Of a stretch of 64,000 nucleotides of DNA, positions 12,290 through 23,123 are shown piece after piece. The stretch spans positions 1,533,909,372-1,533,973,371 of the forward strand of contig OY856409.1 of the NCBI GenBank assembly GCA_963693085.1, in the 5' to 3' direction. The notes below the pieces were generated by a model. The model saw only the letters and a program-made list of their open reading frames with translations. It had not been told where the DNA came from and did no database searches. Every line of letters starts with the position of its first letter. The stretch's first letter is position 1. Made by a program: the position numbers and the translations under genes. This DNA comes from Alisma plantago-aquatica (taxonomy: Eukaryota; Streptophyta; Magnoliopsida; Alismatales; Alismataceae).

Positions 12290-12665
12290 AAAACAATAGT
12301 CGTCGGTTATTTGTATATAACCGACACATAATGTTATAGTGTCGGTTTTTTACAAATAATCGACATCTATTTCGTGTGGCGTGAAGGGCTTGGTTGTCGG
12401 TTATTTGTAGATAACCGACACGTATGGTGCCCAACATGGCGCCCTTTCTGTGGCGCGAAGGGTTTGGTTGTCGGGTTCTTACCCAATAACCGACGACTAT
12501 AGTCCCATGATGGTGCGTTTTCGGTGGCGCGCGAAGAGTTTGGGTGTCGGTTATGGAACCGACGACCAATAGTTGGACTTTTAGTGTCGCCCACATAGGT
12601 GTCTATTATAAACCAACACTAAAGGCTTTAAATAACTGACACTAAAGGTAGGTTATGTAGTAGTG
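12290..12665. repeat. CACTA right subterminal repeats
   Basis: GTCGGTTATTTGTATATAACCGACACA-type inverted pairs repeat here (about 12301, 12343, 12394, 12468, 12545, 12600), mirroring the left subterminal region. The terminal inverted repeat is CTATGTAGTAGTG-like on the plus strand. 11905-12289 between the gene and these repeats holds AT-rich 3' sequence with TGTGTGAATGTTT repeats and no other feature. Confidence 0.85.
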
Positions 12666-13393
12666 AAGGGAACGTTCACTTGTTTGCAAGGGAGGTGGTA
12701 TGTATAGTTAGGACAAGTTTCACCAAAAGGACCCCTAGTTTTCTCCATTTCTCATCTAGGTCCCTCCTTTATTTCTTGAACGTCCCTCCCCCTTCTCTAG
12801 GTGAGAAACTTATTAAAACAAGGGCCCAAATGCAAAGAAAAGGTCACCTTATCATTAAGGTACACATACTTAGAGTTTCTTGCTTAAAACTTGGTGATCT
12901 TTTTACAAGGGTTATACATCTTATCTTGATTGATTAATGAAGTGTCATATTTTATCATTTCTACTCTAAAATATATAAAGAATCACACAAGATGATCTAG
13001 AAGGTGTATTTTACAAGTTGCAACCCACATTTTGGGTAAATTGCATTTTACACCAAAATTAGGGTTTCAAGCACAAGGATTGCTCCACAACCTGCATCTC
13101 GATGCCCAAGCTTGGAGAATCCATCATACCTCATCATAACCATCCATATGATGTCTTATCACCTGAGGAACATCTCAACATGTGAAAATTGCAAGTTAAT
13201 TCCTCAGATTGGGTAATTTGCACATAGGTCCCTGCATTATAAAACAATACTAAAACATGTTTAAAAAGGACAAGAAGTTAAAGCATGTTCCTCAGGAACT
13301 TAATTACATCCTAGGGGATAATCAAAAGCGTTTAATTACATATTTAGGCAAAACTCCTAGGGTTAACTTATAACCCAGGTCAGGGATGTTACA

Positions 13394-14300
13394 CACGAAC
13401 TCTGGGATGTCCATCGGGTTTGCGTGCGAAGACGATGCACCAGCAACATGCACCATAGTTGCGACAGAAAGAGGAGTAGAGAGAGAGCTCGGTGAAGATT
13501 TGAGAAGAAGATCTCCTCTCAATGAAGAACGCACTCGTAGTTGCTTGTCGTCGGGATCGGCTCGCTCTGGAGTACGTTCGGCACAAGTGGAGGAGGATTT
13601 CTCTGGAAGTGTGATGTCATATGACGAGTATCCTCCTCATATATAGCCGTGGCCGGTGCTGCTGTATGCCCATTGATACCATCGATGCAGGTCGATGGTA
13701 TCGACCCGGGAAGCACAATCCGTACCACCGCTAGTATCGACGGTCGTCGATGGCTGGATCTGCGGGGCCCGGATCGCTGACGCGTCGATACTATCGACCC
13801 GTCCCCCAGATCGACTTATTTTTTACTGCGATCGCCGTAGATGTTTCCTCGCGGATTGTTGACATGGTGTGTCGATACTATCGACACAAGTCGATACTAT
13901 CGACTCGTGATTAGGGCAAATCCTCGCGAGGCCCGACCACCGCCTTCTGTATGTGAAAGTGTCGATACCATCGACAGGCCCGTCGATGGTATCGACTTTA
14001 CTAAGATGATTTCGTCTGAAAATATCCAGAGATCTCGCGAGTTTTGACACCCAAGTCGATACTATCGACCTCTGCTTGCGATATGCATGTTGGTATGTCG
14101 ATACCATCAATGAGGTCGTTGATAGTATCAACGCAGTGTGATTTCTACAGTCGCCAACCTGTACCACGGTCGATACCATCAACACAAGGGTCGATGGTAT
14201 TGACTTTGCCTCAGTCATGCACATGTAGCAAACGATCACGGTATCTTTTTTACACTAAAAACAAAGTCAAAACAAATCAAAATACGAATGTAGAAAAACT
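13394..14300 (-). mobile_element. Athila-like element, 3' LTR fragment
   Basis: This stretch lies beyond the integrase end of the Athila-like pol and shares the TCGATACCATCGAC hairpin array with the 5' LTR at 20023-21504. It is cut at 13393/13394 by the terminus of gypsy A, so the rest lies beyond the window's left edge. A minus-strand TATA box reads TATATATG at 13639-13646, with AGGAGGA after it. The two LTRs are clearly diverged, indicating an old insertion. The inner boundary is approximate, because I could not fix the TG terminus or a polypurine tract. Confidence 0.7.
13672..14205. repeat. Hairpin array with GTCGATACCATCGAC arms (U3, left LTR)
   Basis: At least five paired motifs occur at about 13672-13707, 13870-13903, 13962-13997, 14097-14132 and 14168-14204. 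The clearest, 13962-13997, has two 15 bp arms (GTCGATACCATCGAC and its exact complement) with a 6-base loop. Others carry one or two mismatches. The array starts about 25 bp upstream of the TATA box, counted on the element's strand. Confidence 0.9.
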
Positions 14301-14303
14301 AAA

Positions 14304-14984
14304 CTAAAGTACGGATGGCTGGGTTGCCTCCCAACAAGCGGCCGTATTTAACGTCTTAGGCGAGACGACATGAAGATCTTCATGCATCCAGATGAGTTTG
14401 ACCTCATTCACCTTCTTCGTGTAATCTTCACCAACATACAACTTCAACCTCTGTCCATTGACCAAAATTGTGGTCTCACCATCGCGCACCATAATTGCGC
14501 CATGTGGTTTGACCTCTTCTACTGTGAATGGTCCACTCCATTGGGATTTCAGCTTCTCGGGATGCAACTTCAATCTCGAATCGAACAAAAGCACACGATC
14601 TCCTTTCTTGAAGGTACGCAACTGAATGTGGCGATCGTGGATCAGCTTTGTGCACTCCTTATAGATCCGTGAACTTTCATATGCATTCATTCATAGCTCA
14701 TCGAGTTCATTGAGTTCAAGTAACCTCTTCTTCCCCATTTCATCATAACTCAGGTTTAGCTTCCTCATCGCCAAATGAGCTTTGTGCTCTAATTCAACCG
14801 GTAAGTGACAATCCCGACCATAAGCGAACCTGAAAGGCATGGTGCCTATAGGTGTCTTATACGCCGTCCTGTATGACCACAACGTATCCGGTAGTAAAGT
14901 GTTCCAATTTTTCCTTGTGGCAGCCACAGTACGCTCTAGGATCTTCTTAATCTCGCGATTTGAAACCTCTACTTGTCCTTGAGT
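14304..14984 (-). pseudogene. Athila-like integrase, C-terminal part
   Basis: The sequence after the integrase core ([37 protein letters not shown]) and the C-terminal DNA-binding region (FKKGDRVLLFDSRLKLHPEK, LKSQWSGPFTVEEV) are present. The tail CWEATQP matches the end usual for this lineage just before the 3' LTR. There are two interruptions: TAG at 14985-14987 after PYHP, and TGA at 14691-14693 after ELDEL. No env-like ORF separates it from the LTR, unlike full Athila elements. Confidence 0.9.
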
Positions 14985-16049
14985 CTACGGATGGTACGGG
15001 GTACCAATGTTATGTTTGACCCCATATTTTCTCAATAGCGCCACAAACCTTTGATTGCGAAAGTGTGTACCCCCTTCACTAATGATCATCCTGGGCACAC
15101 CGAATCTGCAGAAGATATTTTCCTTAACGAATTTGCACATTACAATGGAATCATTAGTCCTTGTGGGTATTGCCTCTACCCACTTTGATACATAATCAAC
15201 GGCCAAAAGAATGTACAAATTAGAATTTGAGGATACAAAGGGTCCCATAAAATCTATACCCCATAGGACAAATACCTCAACCTCCTGGAAAACATTAAGG
15301 GGCATCTCTTGTCTCTTCGAAATGTTACCCGCCATTTGGCATGAATCACAGTGACGTACAAACTCATAAGCATCTCGAAACAGTGTAGGCCAATATAAGA
15401 CACTTTCCAACACTTTTTTTGTAGTGCGAGAGCTTGCGTGATGACCGCCCGTCAGTAGTGTGTGGCAATGACGAATAACACTCTCATATTCCACCTCAGG
15501 TACACACCTGCGTAGGATACCATCACTACATTGCTTCAAGAGAATAGGGTCATCCCAAAAATAATATCGTAAAGAATGGAAAATTTTCTTCTTCTCTTGA
15601 TATGTCCAATCATCCGGGATGATTCTGCAAGCAAGATAGTTCACAATATATGAAAACCACAGATCTTTAGAATTCACTTTTGAAAGTTGTTCATCCAGAA
15701 ATGTCTCGGTAATGGGTATGTGTAAATCGTTTTCATCTACCCTCTCTAACCTAGAAAAATGGTCTGTGACCACATTTTCAATCCCCGCCTTGTCTTTGAT
15801 TTCGATATCAAATTCCTGTAAAAGCAAGATCCACCTAATCAATCTAGGTTTGGCATCTTTTTTCTCCATCAAATACTTAATAGCGACGTGGTCAGTCCAA
15901 ACTACGACTTTCGATCTAACTAGATATTGCCGAAATTTTTCAAAAGCGAAAACAACGACAAACAATTCTTTCTTGGTAGTCGTGTAATTGAGTTGGGCAT
16001 CGTTCAAATTCTTAGAGGCATAAAAAATCACAGCGAGTTTATTGTCCAC
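14985..16049 (-). pseudogene. Athila-like RNase H and integrase core
   Basis: An open frame of 354 codons. Residues 1-100 are the reverse-transcriptase RNase H domain ([32 protein letters not shown]). Residues about 190-250 are the HHCC zinc-binding domain of integrase (H..CH...HH, then HCDSC). The catalytic core follows (GIDFMGPF, then [13 protein letters not shown]). The second catalytic Asp, expected in a DGGTHF motif, is Glu here (ISEGGTHF). This and the stop after PYHP make the enzyme inactive. A frameshift near 16035 separates it from the RT. Confidence 0.93.
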
Positions 16050-17116
16050 CCGCGTCCCAACACAGCTCCAATGGCAAAATCGGATGCATCACACATGAGT
16101 TCAAACGGCTTAGTCCAATCCGGTATTTGCACAACCGGTGCGGAAATCAATTTTTCCGTCAGTATGTTGAATGCGTGTAGACATTTTTCATTTAAGTCAA
16201 AAACAGCATCATTTTCTAAAAGCTCAGATAAAGGTTTGGCAATTTTAGAAAAATCTTTGATAAAATGACGATAGAACCCGGCGTGACCTAAGAAACTTCT
16301 TACCCCTTTTACCGAGTTTGGTGGGGGCAATTTGGAAATTACTTCAATTTTTACCGGATCTACCTCCAAACCTTTTCTAGACACCTTATGTCCTAGCACT
16401 ATTCCTTCAATCATGACATTTTTCCCAATTAAGACCAAATGTGTGTCCTCGCAGCGTTGCAAAACCTTATCTATATTGTAAAGGCATTCATCAAAAGATG
16501 CACCATAAACCGAGAAATCATCCATAAAGATCTCTAGACAGCGTTCTACCATATCAGAAAAAATGGCGAGCATACAACGCTGAAAGATCGCCGGTGCATT
16601 ACACAACCCAAAGGGCATGTGGTGGTACGCAAACGTTCCATAGGGACAAGTGAAGGTGGATTTCTCTTGGTCCTTAGGATCAATCGAAATTTGATTGTAC
16701 CCCGACTACCCATCCAGAAAACAAAAATGTGATCGGCCGGCTAAGCGCTCTAAAATTTGATCAATAAACGGAAGAGGAAAGTGATCCTTTAGCGTAACAG
16801 AATTCAGTCGTCGGTAGTCTATACAAACTCGCCACCCAGTTACCAAGCGGGTGGTGACAGGTTCATTTAAGAGATTATGAGTTATAGTGATTCCCCCCTT
16901 TTTAGGGACTACCTGTGTGAGACTCACCCATGTTGAGTCAGAAATTGCATAGATGATACTTGCAGAAAGAAGCTTAATCACCTCCTTCTTCATAACCTCC
17001 ATCATGCTCGGATTTAGTAGACGTTGTTGTTGAATCACCGGCTTGGCTCCCTCCTCGACCTGATCTTGTTTTGGCACAAAGTAGGGGAGATCCCCTTGAT
17101 ATCTGCAACAAACCAC
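16028..17116 (-). pseudogene. Athila-like reverse transcriptase
   Basis: The fingers/palm part at 16706-17116 (VVPKKGG, GWRVCIDYRRLNSVTLKDHF, PLPFIDQILERLAG) ends at a TAG inside FLDG(stop)SGYNQI. The palm continues at 16028-16618 with MPFGLCNAPAIFQRCM, the catalytic YxDD box in the FMDD form, and the thumb ([38 protein letters not shown]). The Asp pair is intact. This is the standard order for Ty3/gypsy pol. One stop and one frameshift disrupt it. Confidence 0.93.
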
Positions 17117-18132
17117 CCAAATGCTCCACAGTGGTTCTTTAGCACGATCAACAACTGGTCCTCCTCCTCAGTGCTTAGAGAGGCCGATATAATCATAGGT
17201 AGCTTCTCTTCTTCAGCCAAAAATGCATACTTCAGGTGCGGTGGCAGCAGCTTCAACTCCAATTCTTGCGGGCTGATCAAGGATGATTGAAGCGGTGGTG
17301 GGAGTTCACCTAAGTCTTCATAATACCTCACGTAGAAGCATGGCAACATCTGAAGCATCTTAACACACTCCTTCAATGACTTGCTTCTCATCCAATCATG
17401 AGTGATATTGACTAAGCAGGCCTCAAGTGGTAATTCTGGATATGCATCAAAAACTGAATTTTCTATAGCCTCATCTTCAGTGGAGCGAGGAATGTCCTCC
17501 TCCTCATCATTCGGAAAACCTACAGCCTTGCAAAGGGATACCACCTTGGTCTGCTCCATGATGTCCACAGCCAAAGTCCCTTTTTCCACCTTGGTCATTA
17601 CATGGGCCATATCTAAAAAGGGCTTCCCTAGACAAAGTGAGATATTGTTATCAAAATGTTTTACCATGTGGTATTGCTCCTTGGATTTAGGTGACGTGGC
17701 ATTAGAAGGCATGACCATCTCGAATCGGTCATCGGCTATACCTAAGGTCAAACGACCTCTCCCCATCTCAAGTATCATGTCAACTGTAGCTTGGAAGGGT
17801 CGTCCGAGTAGTAGCTCATTGCCATGTTCATCTTGCATCTCCATGATGACAAAATCTACTGGAAATACAAATCGATCCACTTTCACTAGTACATCCTCAC
17901 AAATACCGTATGGCTTTACCACTAAATTGTCCACCAATTGGATTGTCATGTTGCTCAGCCATGACTCTTTTAATCCCAGCTTCTTGAATGTAGAGAGGGG
18001 CATCAAGTTAATGCTCGCCCCGGAATCACATAGCGCTTCTCAAAACTTTACTTTCCCAATGTAACAATAGATGTTGAAACAGTCTGGATCCTGCCTCTTT
18101 GGTGGCAATGTGCCCATTATGAAGGCACTCAC
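17117..18132 (-). pseudogene. Athila-like aspartic protease and linker
   Basis: The retropepsin active site ALCDSGASINLMPLS is intact, but an in-frame TGA at 18040-18042 lies only seven codons before the catalytic Asp. The 323-codon frame downstream of it (17035-18006) continues through VDFVIMEMQDEHGNELLLGR, the conserved C-terminal protease motif, into a long acidic linker reaching the RT. The D-S-G-A-S-I-N-L-M-P arrangement is characteristic of the Athila lineage. Confidence 0.9.
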
Positions 18133-19854
18133 CTACTCCTTAAGCACCACGACCTCTGTGTCTGGGATTTTTCTCTTCTTGGTGATGATGTCTTTCAGAA
18201 ATTTTCCGTAGGACGGGATTTGCTCAATAGCTTCCAATAATGGGATGTTAACTGAAAGCTTTCTGAAACTGTCTAGAAACTTTTTAAATTGGGCATCCAC
18301 CTTCCTTGCCTTAGCACTGTTCAGAAATGAGACCAGGACAGCCTGTGCCCTTTGATGCGGTGGCACATAAGGTGTCCTTTTCTGCGTCTCCTCCTCCTCT
18401 GCAATAGGATTGTCTGTAGCATCCGCTACTATGTCCTCAACTGGTTCTGTGACCGGTATGGGCAGCTCCTCAGTGGCCTCACCTTCAATTTCTTCTTGGG
18501 GTTTGCTTGGTTCATCGGCTCTAGGGTTTAACAGTTTCTTGCCACTCCTTAGCAAGATGGCCTTTGCTTGTTGGTTTCCTCCTGGAATATTAGTGTTGCC
18601 TGGAAAACCTTGGTGCGCCGGCTTCTTCAAACTGGCTATCTCCGCTGCCATTTGTGCCATGGATGTCTCTATTGTCCTCATTTGAGCCCCATGGCTCTGC
18701 AGTGTCTGCCCAAATTGGTTCATACACTCCCCTTGTTGATTTATTTGCTGGCCAAAAGTAGTAATGAGTTCTTGATTTTGCTTTATCACTTGACTGAGCA
18801 GCTCTGTGCTCTTATCCTCCGCTACTGGCTGGGGTTTTGCATCTTGGTCCTGTAAGAAGTTGTTTGGATCCTTCCAAGAGAACGTCTTGTCTTTCCTCCA
18901 TGAATAATCATTATTTCTGTAGCCTTGTTGCTGCCTCATGAATTTGACTTGTGCCTCATCCTCATATTCAATATCCTCCTTTGCTAGCAGTTTCTTTGCG
19001 AGAAGGTCCATCTTCTCATTCAGCTCTTTGATTGCTTTAGACTCCCCTGCCACTCGAACATGGTCCACAACATCTCTTTTGCCCCATGATTGCTTCTTAG
19101 CCATGTTCTTGAGGATTTCCCAACACCTTGTATCCGTGTTGTTCAAGAAAAATCCCGAGCCGGCGGAATCGAGGTTGCTTCTATCATGCTCGGAGAGAGA
19201 AAAATAGAAGATCTTGACTTGTGTCTCCTTATCAAGCCCGTGATGCGGGCATCGCCTGAGCATAATTTGAAATCTCTCCCAGGTCTTTGAATAAGTCTCC
19301 CCTACTTTTTGAGTGAAGTTATAGATCTTCCTAATCATGTCATTGGTCTTCTTGGGAGGGAAGAACCTTTCAAAGAAAACATCCACCATGTGATCCCATG
19401 ACTCCACATACTCATTGTCTAATTTGTGCAACCACTCTCATGTGTTTCCCGCTAGAGAGATCGGGAAGAGCTTCAAGTAGAGAACATTTTGTGGGAATCT
19501 GCCTATTTTTATCATATCACAATTCTCCGAAAACTGACTTATGTGGGCGACGAGGTCTTCATTCTTGAGCCCATGGAAAACATTAGACTTCACCAGGTTG
19601 ATTAATGCCAGATCAATCTTGTATGTCAGAATATTAACCGCCTGCTTCTTGATCGGCCCCTTGGAAGCGGATGAGGAAGAAGCCTTGATCTTCTCCCATA
19701 TTGTCTGTGGCTCTGCCATCTCTTCCAGTTCGGGTTCAGAAACTATATCCTCCAGATGGTCTTGATTATAAACGTCCTCAATTTCAGGTCCTGGAAATGG
19801 AATCTCAGGTGCATGCTTCGTGTAGTCGGTACTACGCGTATGCACCATGCACAA
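18133..19854 (-). pseudogene. Athila-like gag
   Basis: The N-terminal part (19438-19854) begins MCMVHTRSTDY and includes FHGLKNEDLVAHISQF. TGA at 19438-19440 interrupts it after LAGNT. The capsid core continues with EWLHKLDNEYVESWDHM, FFERFFPPKKTNDM, and then the diagnostic ERFQIMLRRCPHHG. After residue 200 the protein is Gln-rich with predicted coiled coil (KQNQELITTFGQQINQQGE), then an acidic Pro-rich stretch, and ends KARKVDAQFKKFLDSFRKL. This order and the CPHHG motif fit Athila/Tat gag. I see no classic CCHC knuckle. Confidence 0.92.
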
Positions 19855-19998
19855 TACCTACAAAGTAGAAATTTAAATTCAGTACGGTGCTAGACGATTA
19901 CAAAATTTAGAAAAGAGGCTATGAATTTTTGAAATGATAAAAAAAAATGTAGCCTAGAGTGGCCTCTTGTTGCACTCGTAGTGCCGACAACTGTCATA

Positions 19999-20016
19999 TC
20001 CCCAGCAACGGCGCCA
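19999..20016 (-). other. Athila-like primer binding site (Asp-tRNA)
   Basis: The plus strand reads TCCCCAGCAACGGCGCCA. This matches the 3' end of plant Asp-tRNA(GTC), TCCCCGGCAACGGCGCCA, at 17 of 18 positions, so the minus-strand transcript would be primed by Asp-tRNA. The site sits seven bases from the LTR terminus starting TGACACGCG. 19855-19998 is the untranslated leader. Confidence 0.93.
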
Positions 20017-20022
20017 AAAACT

Positions 20023-21504
20023 TGACACGCGTAAACCGTGCTTTACAAATGCAAGTATACATATCAATGTAATATAAGCCTTGTGAGGCCTGAGTCGAAC
20101 TCAGGGAAACGTGAATTTTAGTAGACTACTATTAACTGGTTGCGATCAGCTAAACCGATTAAAAGAGTTTGAGAGTTGATAAAAAATAAAAGAAAAGAAA
20201 ACAAAGCAATCAATTAAATTTGTAGTTTAATCAATTTAAATGGGAGTCTTTAGGATTGCGGTTTCACTGCAGATTCTCGTTATATTTATTTCTATATAGT
20301 TAATCAAATTCGACTCTCATTCTGAGTAGTGGCCTGAAATCAGAATTGCCCACTGTCATGGTACAATTCACTACCTATGTCTAGGTCGGTTCCACCGTCG
20401 TAGTAACCTATACCCTAAACTAGGTGCATTAAAATCGATCTCTCGGTATCCACCATTAACCTTACACCACCTTGTTCAAGGGATTTGTCAATTAATGTAA
20501 GTTTCGTCTCTTTTCAACCATTAATCCTTCTTTCAAAGTAAATAAGGGCATTAGATTATTATTATGGTGATCAAGCATAACAATATAATTGAGAAAACAA
20601 AATTATACCACAGATTTAAGAGATAAAAGATGAATTACTATGATAAAATTGTCATACAATGAATTCTTGGGCTACTCCCGGTCCTAAAGACAAAGGGGAC
20701 TAGCCCTGCATGTTCATCTCAAAGCAGAACGTGGTAGAGAAAAATGGGAACATGGAGAAAACCGTGATTGAGTGGTAAAACCCCTGAATGGAGGAGATCC
20801 AAGCACTCCTTGGCGTAGAATACACGTTCTCCCACCTTTCGATGGTGGAAATCGTCTTCTTCGGCGTCCGGATCGGCTGGGGCGTGCTTCTGGGCTTCGT
20901 TCTTCTCTCCACCCTCCTCGTGATGTGTGCAGCAACTAATGACGTGATGATCCCCTCTTGGGTGTCATCATTAGGCTTAATTACCGAGTTGGGTCACCAA
21001 TAAATCACAACCGTCAAATTTAGATCAATCTAAAACGAACTTGTATCTGACGGTGTTGATACCATCGACACGGGTCGATGGTATCGACCGTGCGCGATAT
21101 CGGCAGTTCTTCTTTTTCTTCGTCAATGCGCCTGACGCTATCTCGATACCATCGACGTGGGTCGATGGTATCGACAAACCTGTAGCGCCAGTTTTGTCTT
21201 TATGTGTCATTGTAGCTCCTTCCGTCGATAGTATCGACTTTGACGTCAATAGTATCGACGCATTTCTCGGCAGCAACCTGATCATATCTCGATACTATCG
21301 ACATCCCTGTCGCTAGTATTGACTTTCTTCTGGTCCTTGCGGCTGGCAACCTGTGGTCCGGTCGATGGTATCGACAGAAGCAGATACTTGTTTTTCCTGA
21401 AATTAAAACATGAAACCACATAATCCAAAACAAAATATATTCTTATGATAATCTATGCTCAAAATACTGGAATAAGGGGAATTTGTCGGCATTTTAGGAA
21501 CAAC
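20023..21504 (-). mobile_element. Athila-like element, 5' LTR
   Basis: On the plus strand it starts TGACACGCGTAAACCG next to the PBS. It then has the sequence usual for the U5 of this lineage (TACAAATGCAAGTATACAT, CTGAGTCGAACTCAGGG). The hairpin array of U3 lies at 21054-21375. The outer end is not certain; AGGAACA at about 21504 is my best guess for the CA terminus. No clear TATA box remains downstream of the array in this copy, unlike the left LTR. No coding region is seen. Confidence 0.78.
21054..21375. repeat. Hairpin array with TCGATACCATCGAC arms (U3, right LTR)
   Basis: Four paired motifs are clear: 21054-21087, 21143-21175, 21224-21259 and 21290-21325 (more degraded), plus a single arm near 21361. 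Arms are 13-15 bp and loops 4-7 bases, the same design as the left LTR. Spacing differs between the two LTRs, so units have been gained or lost since insertion. Confidence 0.88.
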
Positions 21505-21777
21505 AATTGAAAGAACAAACAGTAAAGTGACACATTGTGGAAATAAGAAATAAAGTGCAAGGAGGATTAGATAGAATAATTCAAGCTCTGGATAGATAGA
21601 TTCCCAAAGTTTTCAAAGGTAAGTAAAGTTTTATTTTTATACCAAAATCCAGTTAGTTAGTAGAATTTCATAATTATTATTGATTATTTGTCGAACCTTT
21701 GATCCTGTTAGTTGAATAACGGCTCTGACCTTCGGGTCTCCCTTAATTGGGGGTTACCGGGAGGCGGGGTCGTTACA
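21505..21777 (+). other. Unassigned stretch ending in an LTR-like tail (GGTCGTTACA)
   Basis: The first part is AT-rich and unrecognised. The end, GGGAGGCGGGGTCGTTACA, followed by ATT and a Met-tRNA PBS, has the form of the 3' end of a gypsy LTR in plus orientation. It does not resemble the end of the three Cassandra LTRs that follow. It may be the 5' LTR remnant of a chimeric element. Confidence 0.4.
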
Positions 21778-22029
21778 ATTGGTATCAGAGCCATAACCCC
21801 TCCAGTAGGTGGGGCCCAAATGAGCATGGCATGCCAGTCTTGAGTCATGCGGTCCAAGCATGTAGGAAAGGTTTGTCCATGGTTGACGTAGCCACCCTTA
21901 CGCTGGTATTCCGTGATTGGGAGCTGGGTGTCCATGGGCCATTGTGGGTCTGCACTAAAATGGGGAAGAAATTATGAGGCCTTATAGTTGATCCTTGACG
22001 AGGACGTCAAGAGTCTAAGTGGGGGAGAT

Positions 22030-22320
22030 TGTAACATCCCAAGATTTGAGGCCTTGGATAACATGGTCTTAAAAGGAATGATTAGACTACCCATATCACC
22101 AAGGTGCACCTCCTTTTCCGGGAGCCCATCACTAAAGAACTCCATAGTTAAGCGTGCTCATCTTGGAGTAGTACTAGGATGGGTGACCAGTCGGAAAGTG
22201 GATCCTGGCTTGCGCGTCAGTGAGGACAAAGTGCACAGTTAAGGCTAGTGGTGGTTTGTGGGGCCAGTCGTCACTCCTGAAACTCTACTAGAGCCTAGGG
22301 TAGTGGGACCGAGCCTTACA
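22030..22320 (+). repeat. Cassandra LTR 1, with 5S rRNA-derived core
   Basis: 291 bp, TGTAACATCCC...GAGCCTTACA. The 5S-like part, about 22102-22190, includes CATAGTTAAGCGTGCTC and AGTAGTACTAGGATGGGTGA, which correspond to the A-box to C-box internal promoter region of plant 5S rRNA. This is not a functional 5S gene: the 5' third of 5S is poorly matched and the flanks are LTR. Confidence 0.9.
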
Positions 22321-22576
22321 AATGGTATCAGAGTCATAACCCCTCTAGTAGGTGGGGCCCACATTGGCATGTGGCATGCCAGTCTTGAGTCGTGCGGTCC
22401 AGGCAAGTTGGAAAGGGCTATCCGTAGAGACGAGATGGAGCGCCCTTACGCTGGTAGCCGTGGACGGGAGCTGGGTGTCTATGGGCCATTGTGGGTCTGC
22501 ACTGAAATGGTGAAGAATTTATGAGGCCTTATAGTTGATCCTTGACAAGGACGTCAAAAGTCTAAGTGGGGGAGAT

Positions 22577-22866
22577 TGTAACATCCAGGATTTCAGGCCT
22601 CGGATAATATGATCTTAAAAGGAATGATTGGACTACCCATATCACCAAGGTGCACCTCCTTTTCTGGGAGTCCATCACTAAAGAACTCCATAGTTAAGCG
22701 TACTCAACTTGGAGTAGTACTAGGATGGGTGACTAGTCGGGAAGTTGATCCTGGCTTGCGCGTCAGTGAGGACAAAATGCGCAGTTAAGGCTAGTGGTGG
22801 TCTGTGGGGCCAGTCATCATTCCTAAAACTCTACTAGAGCCTAGGGCAGTGGGACTGGGCCTTACA
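22577..22866 (+). repeat. Cassandra LTR 2, with 5S rRNA-derived core
   Basis: 290 bp, TGTAACATCCAGG...GGGCCTTACA. The 5S-derived part is about 22647-22755 (AGTTAAGCGTACTCAACTTG, then AGTAGTACTAGGATGGGTGA). It differs from LTR 1 by scattered point changes. Confidence 0.9.
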
Positions 22867-23123
22867 AATGGTATCAGAGCCATAACCCCTCTAGTAGGTG
22901 GGGCCCACATTGGCATGTGGTATGCCAGTCTTGAGCTGTGCAGTCCAGGCAAGTTGGAAAGGGCTATCCGTTGAGACAAGATGGAGTCTCCCTTACGCTG
23001 GTTGTCGTGGACGGGAGCTAGGTGTCCATGGGCCATTCTGGGTCTGCACTAAAATGGGGAAGAAATTATGAGGCCTTATAGTTGATCCTTGACAAGGACG
23101 TCAAGAGTCTAAGTGGGGGAGAT

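Larger units (their letters stand above)
6353..12665 (+). mobile_element. CACTA (En/Spm) DNA transposon
   Basis: The left end is CACTACTACAGAAATGG and the right end is the complement of CACTACTACATAACC, so both termini start with the CACTACTACA signature. A 3 bp target duplication AAG lies at 6350-6352 and 12666-12668, as expected for this superfamily. Subterminal regions are packed with GTCGGTTATT / AATAACCGAC repeats in both directions. The interior carries one multi-exon gene (Transposase_24 plus Ulp1 protease). I found no TNP2-type (Transposase_21) catalytic transposase, so the element would depend on a partner for movement. It is inserted in the long LTR of gypsy A and is therefore younger than it. 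Confidence 0.93.
2371..13393 (-). mobile_element. Gypsy A LTR (about 4.7 kb), split by a CACTA insertion
   Basis: On the plus strand the LTR starts TGTGGGCTCTGATC next to the PBS and ends TCAGGGATGTTACA at 13393. On its own strand it therefore runs TGTAACATCC...GCCCACA with TG/CA ends. Removing the 6.3 kb CACTA element (6353-12665) and its 3 bp target copy leaves about 4.7 kb, long but compatible with Tekay/Del-type chromovirus LTRs. Landmarks shared with the LTRs at 26943 and 62887 confirm identity: GCGGAAGC near the end, a GTGAGACAATT block near 2775, and GGAGATGAGGTGTACC near 3060. A TATA box lies at 3965-3978 and a palindromic motif array at 4740-5890. No coding region is seen. The upstream host sequence is the Athila-like LTR. 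Confidence 0.8.

Noticed and set aside
13672..14205. Regularly spaced palindromic repeats resembling a CRISPR array
   Set aside because: This is plant LTR DNA. Repeats are paired as inverted arms with irregular spacing, and there are no cas genes or unique spacers.
17402..18064. 220-codon plus-strand frame
   Set aside because: It is a Ser-rich shadow of the minus-strand Athila-like protease and linker, which has the recognisable motifs.
19999..20016. tRNA gene fragment (Asp-tRNA 3' end)
   Set aside because: Only the 18 bases expected of a primer binding site are present, next to an LTR terminus. The same applies to the Met-tRNA matches at the other PBS sites.
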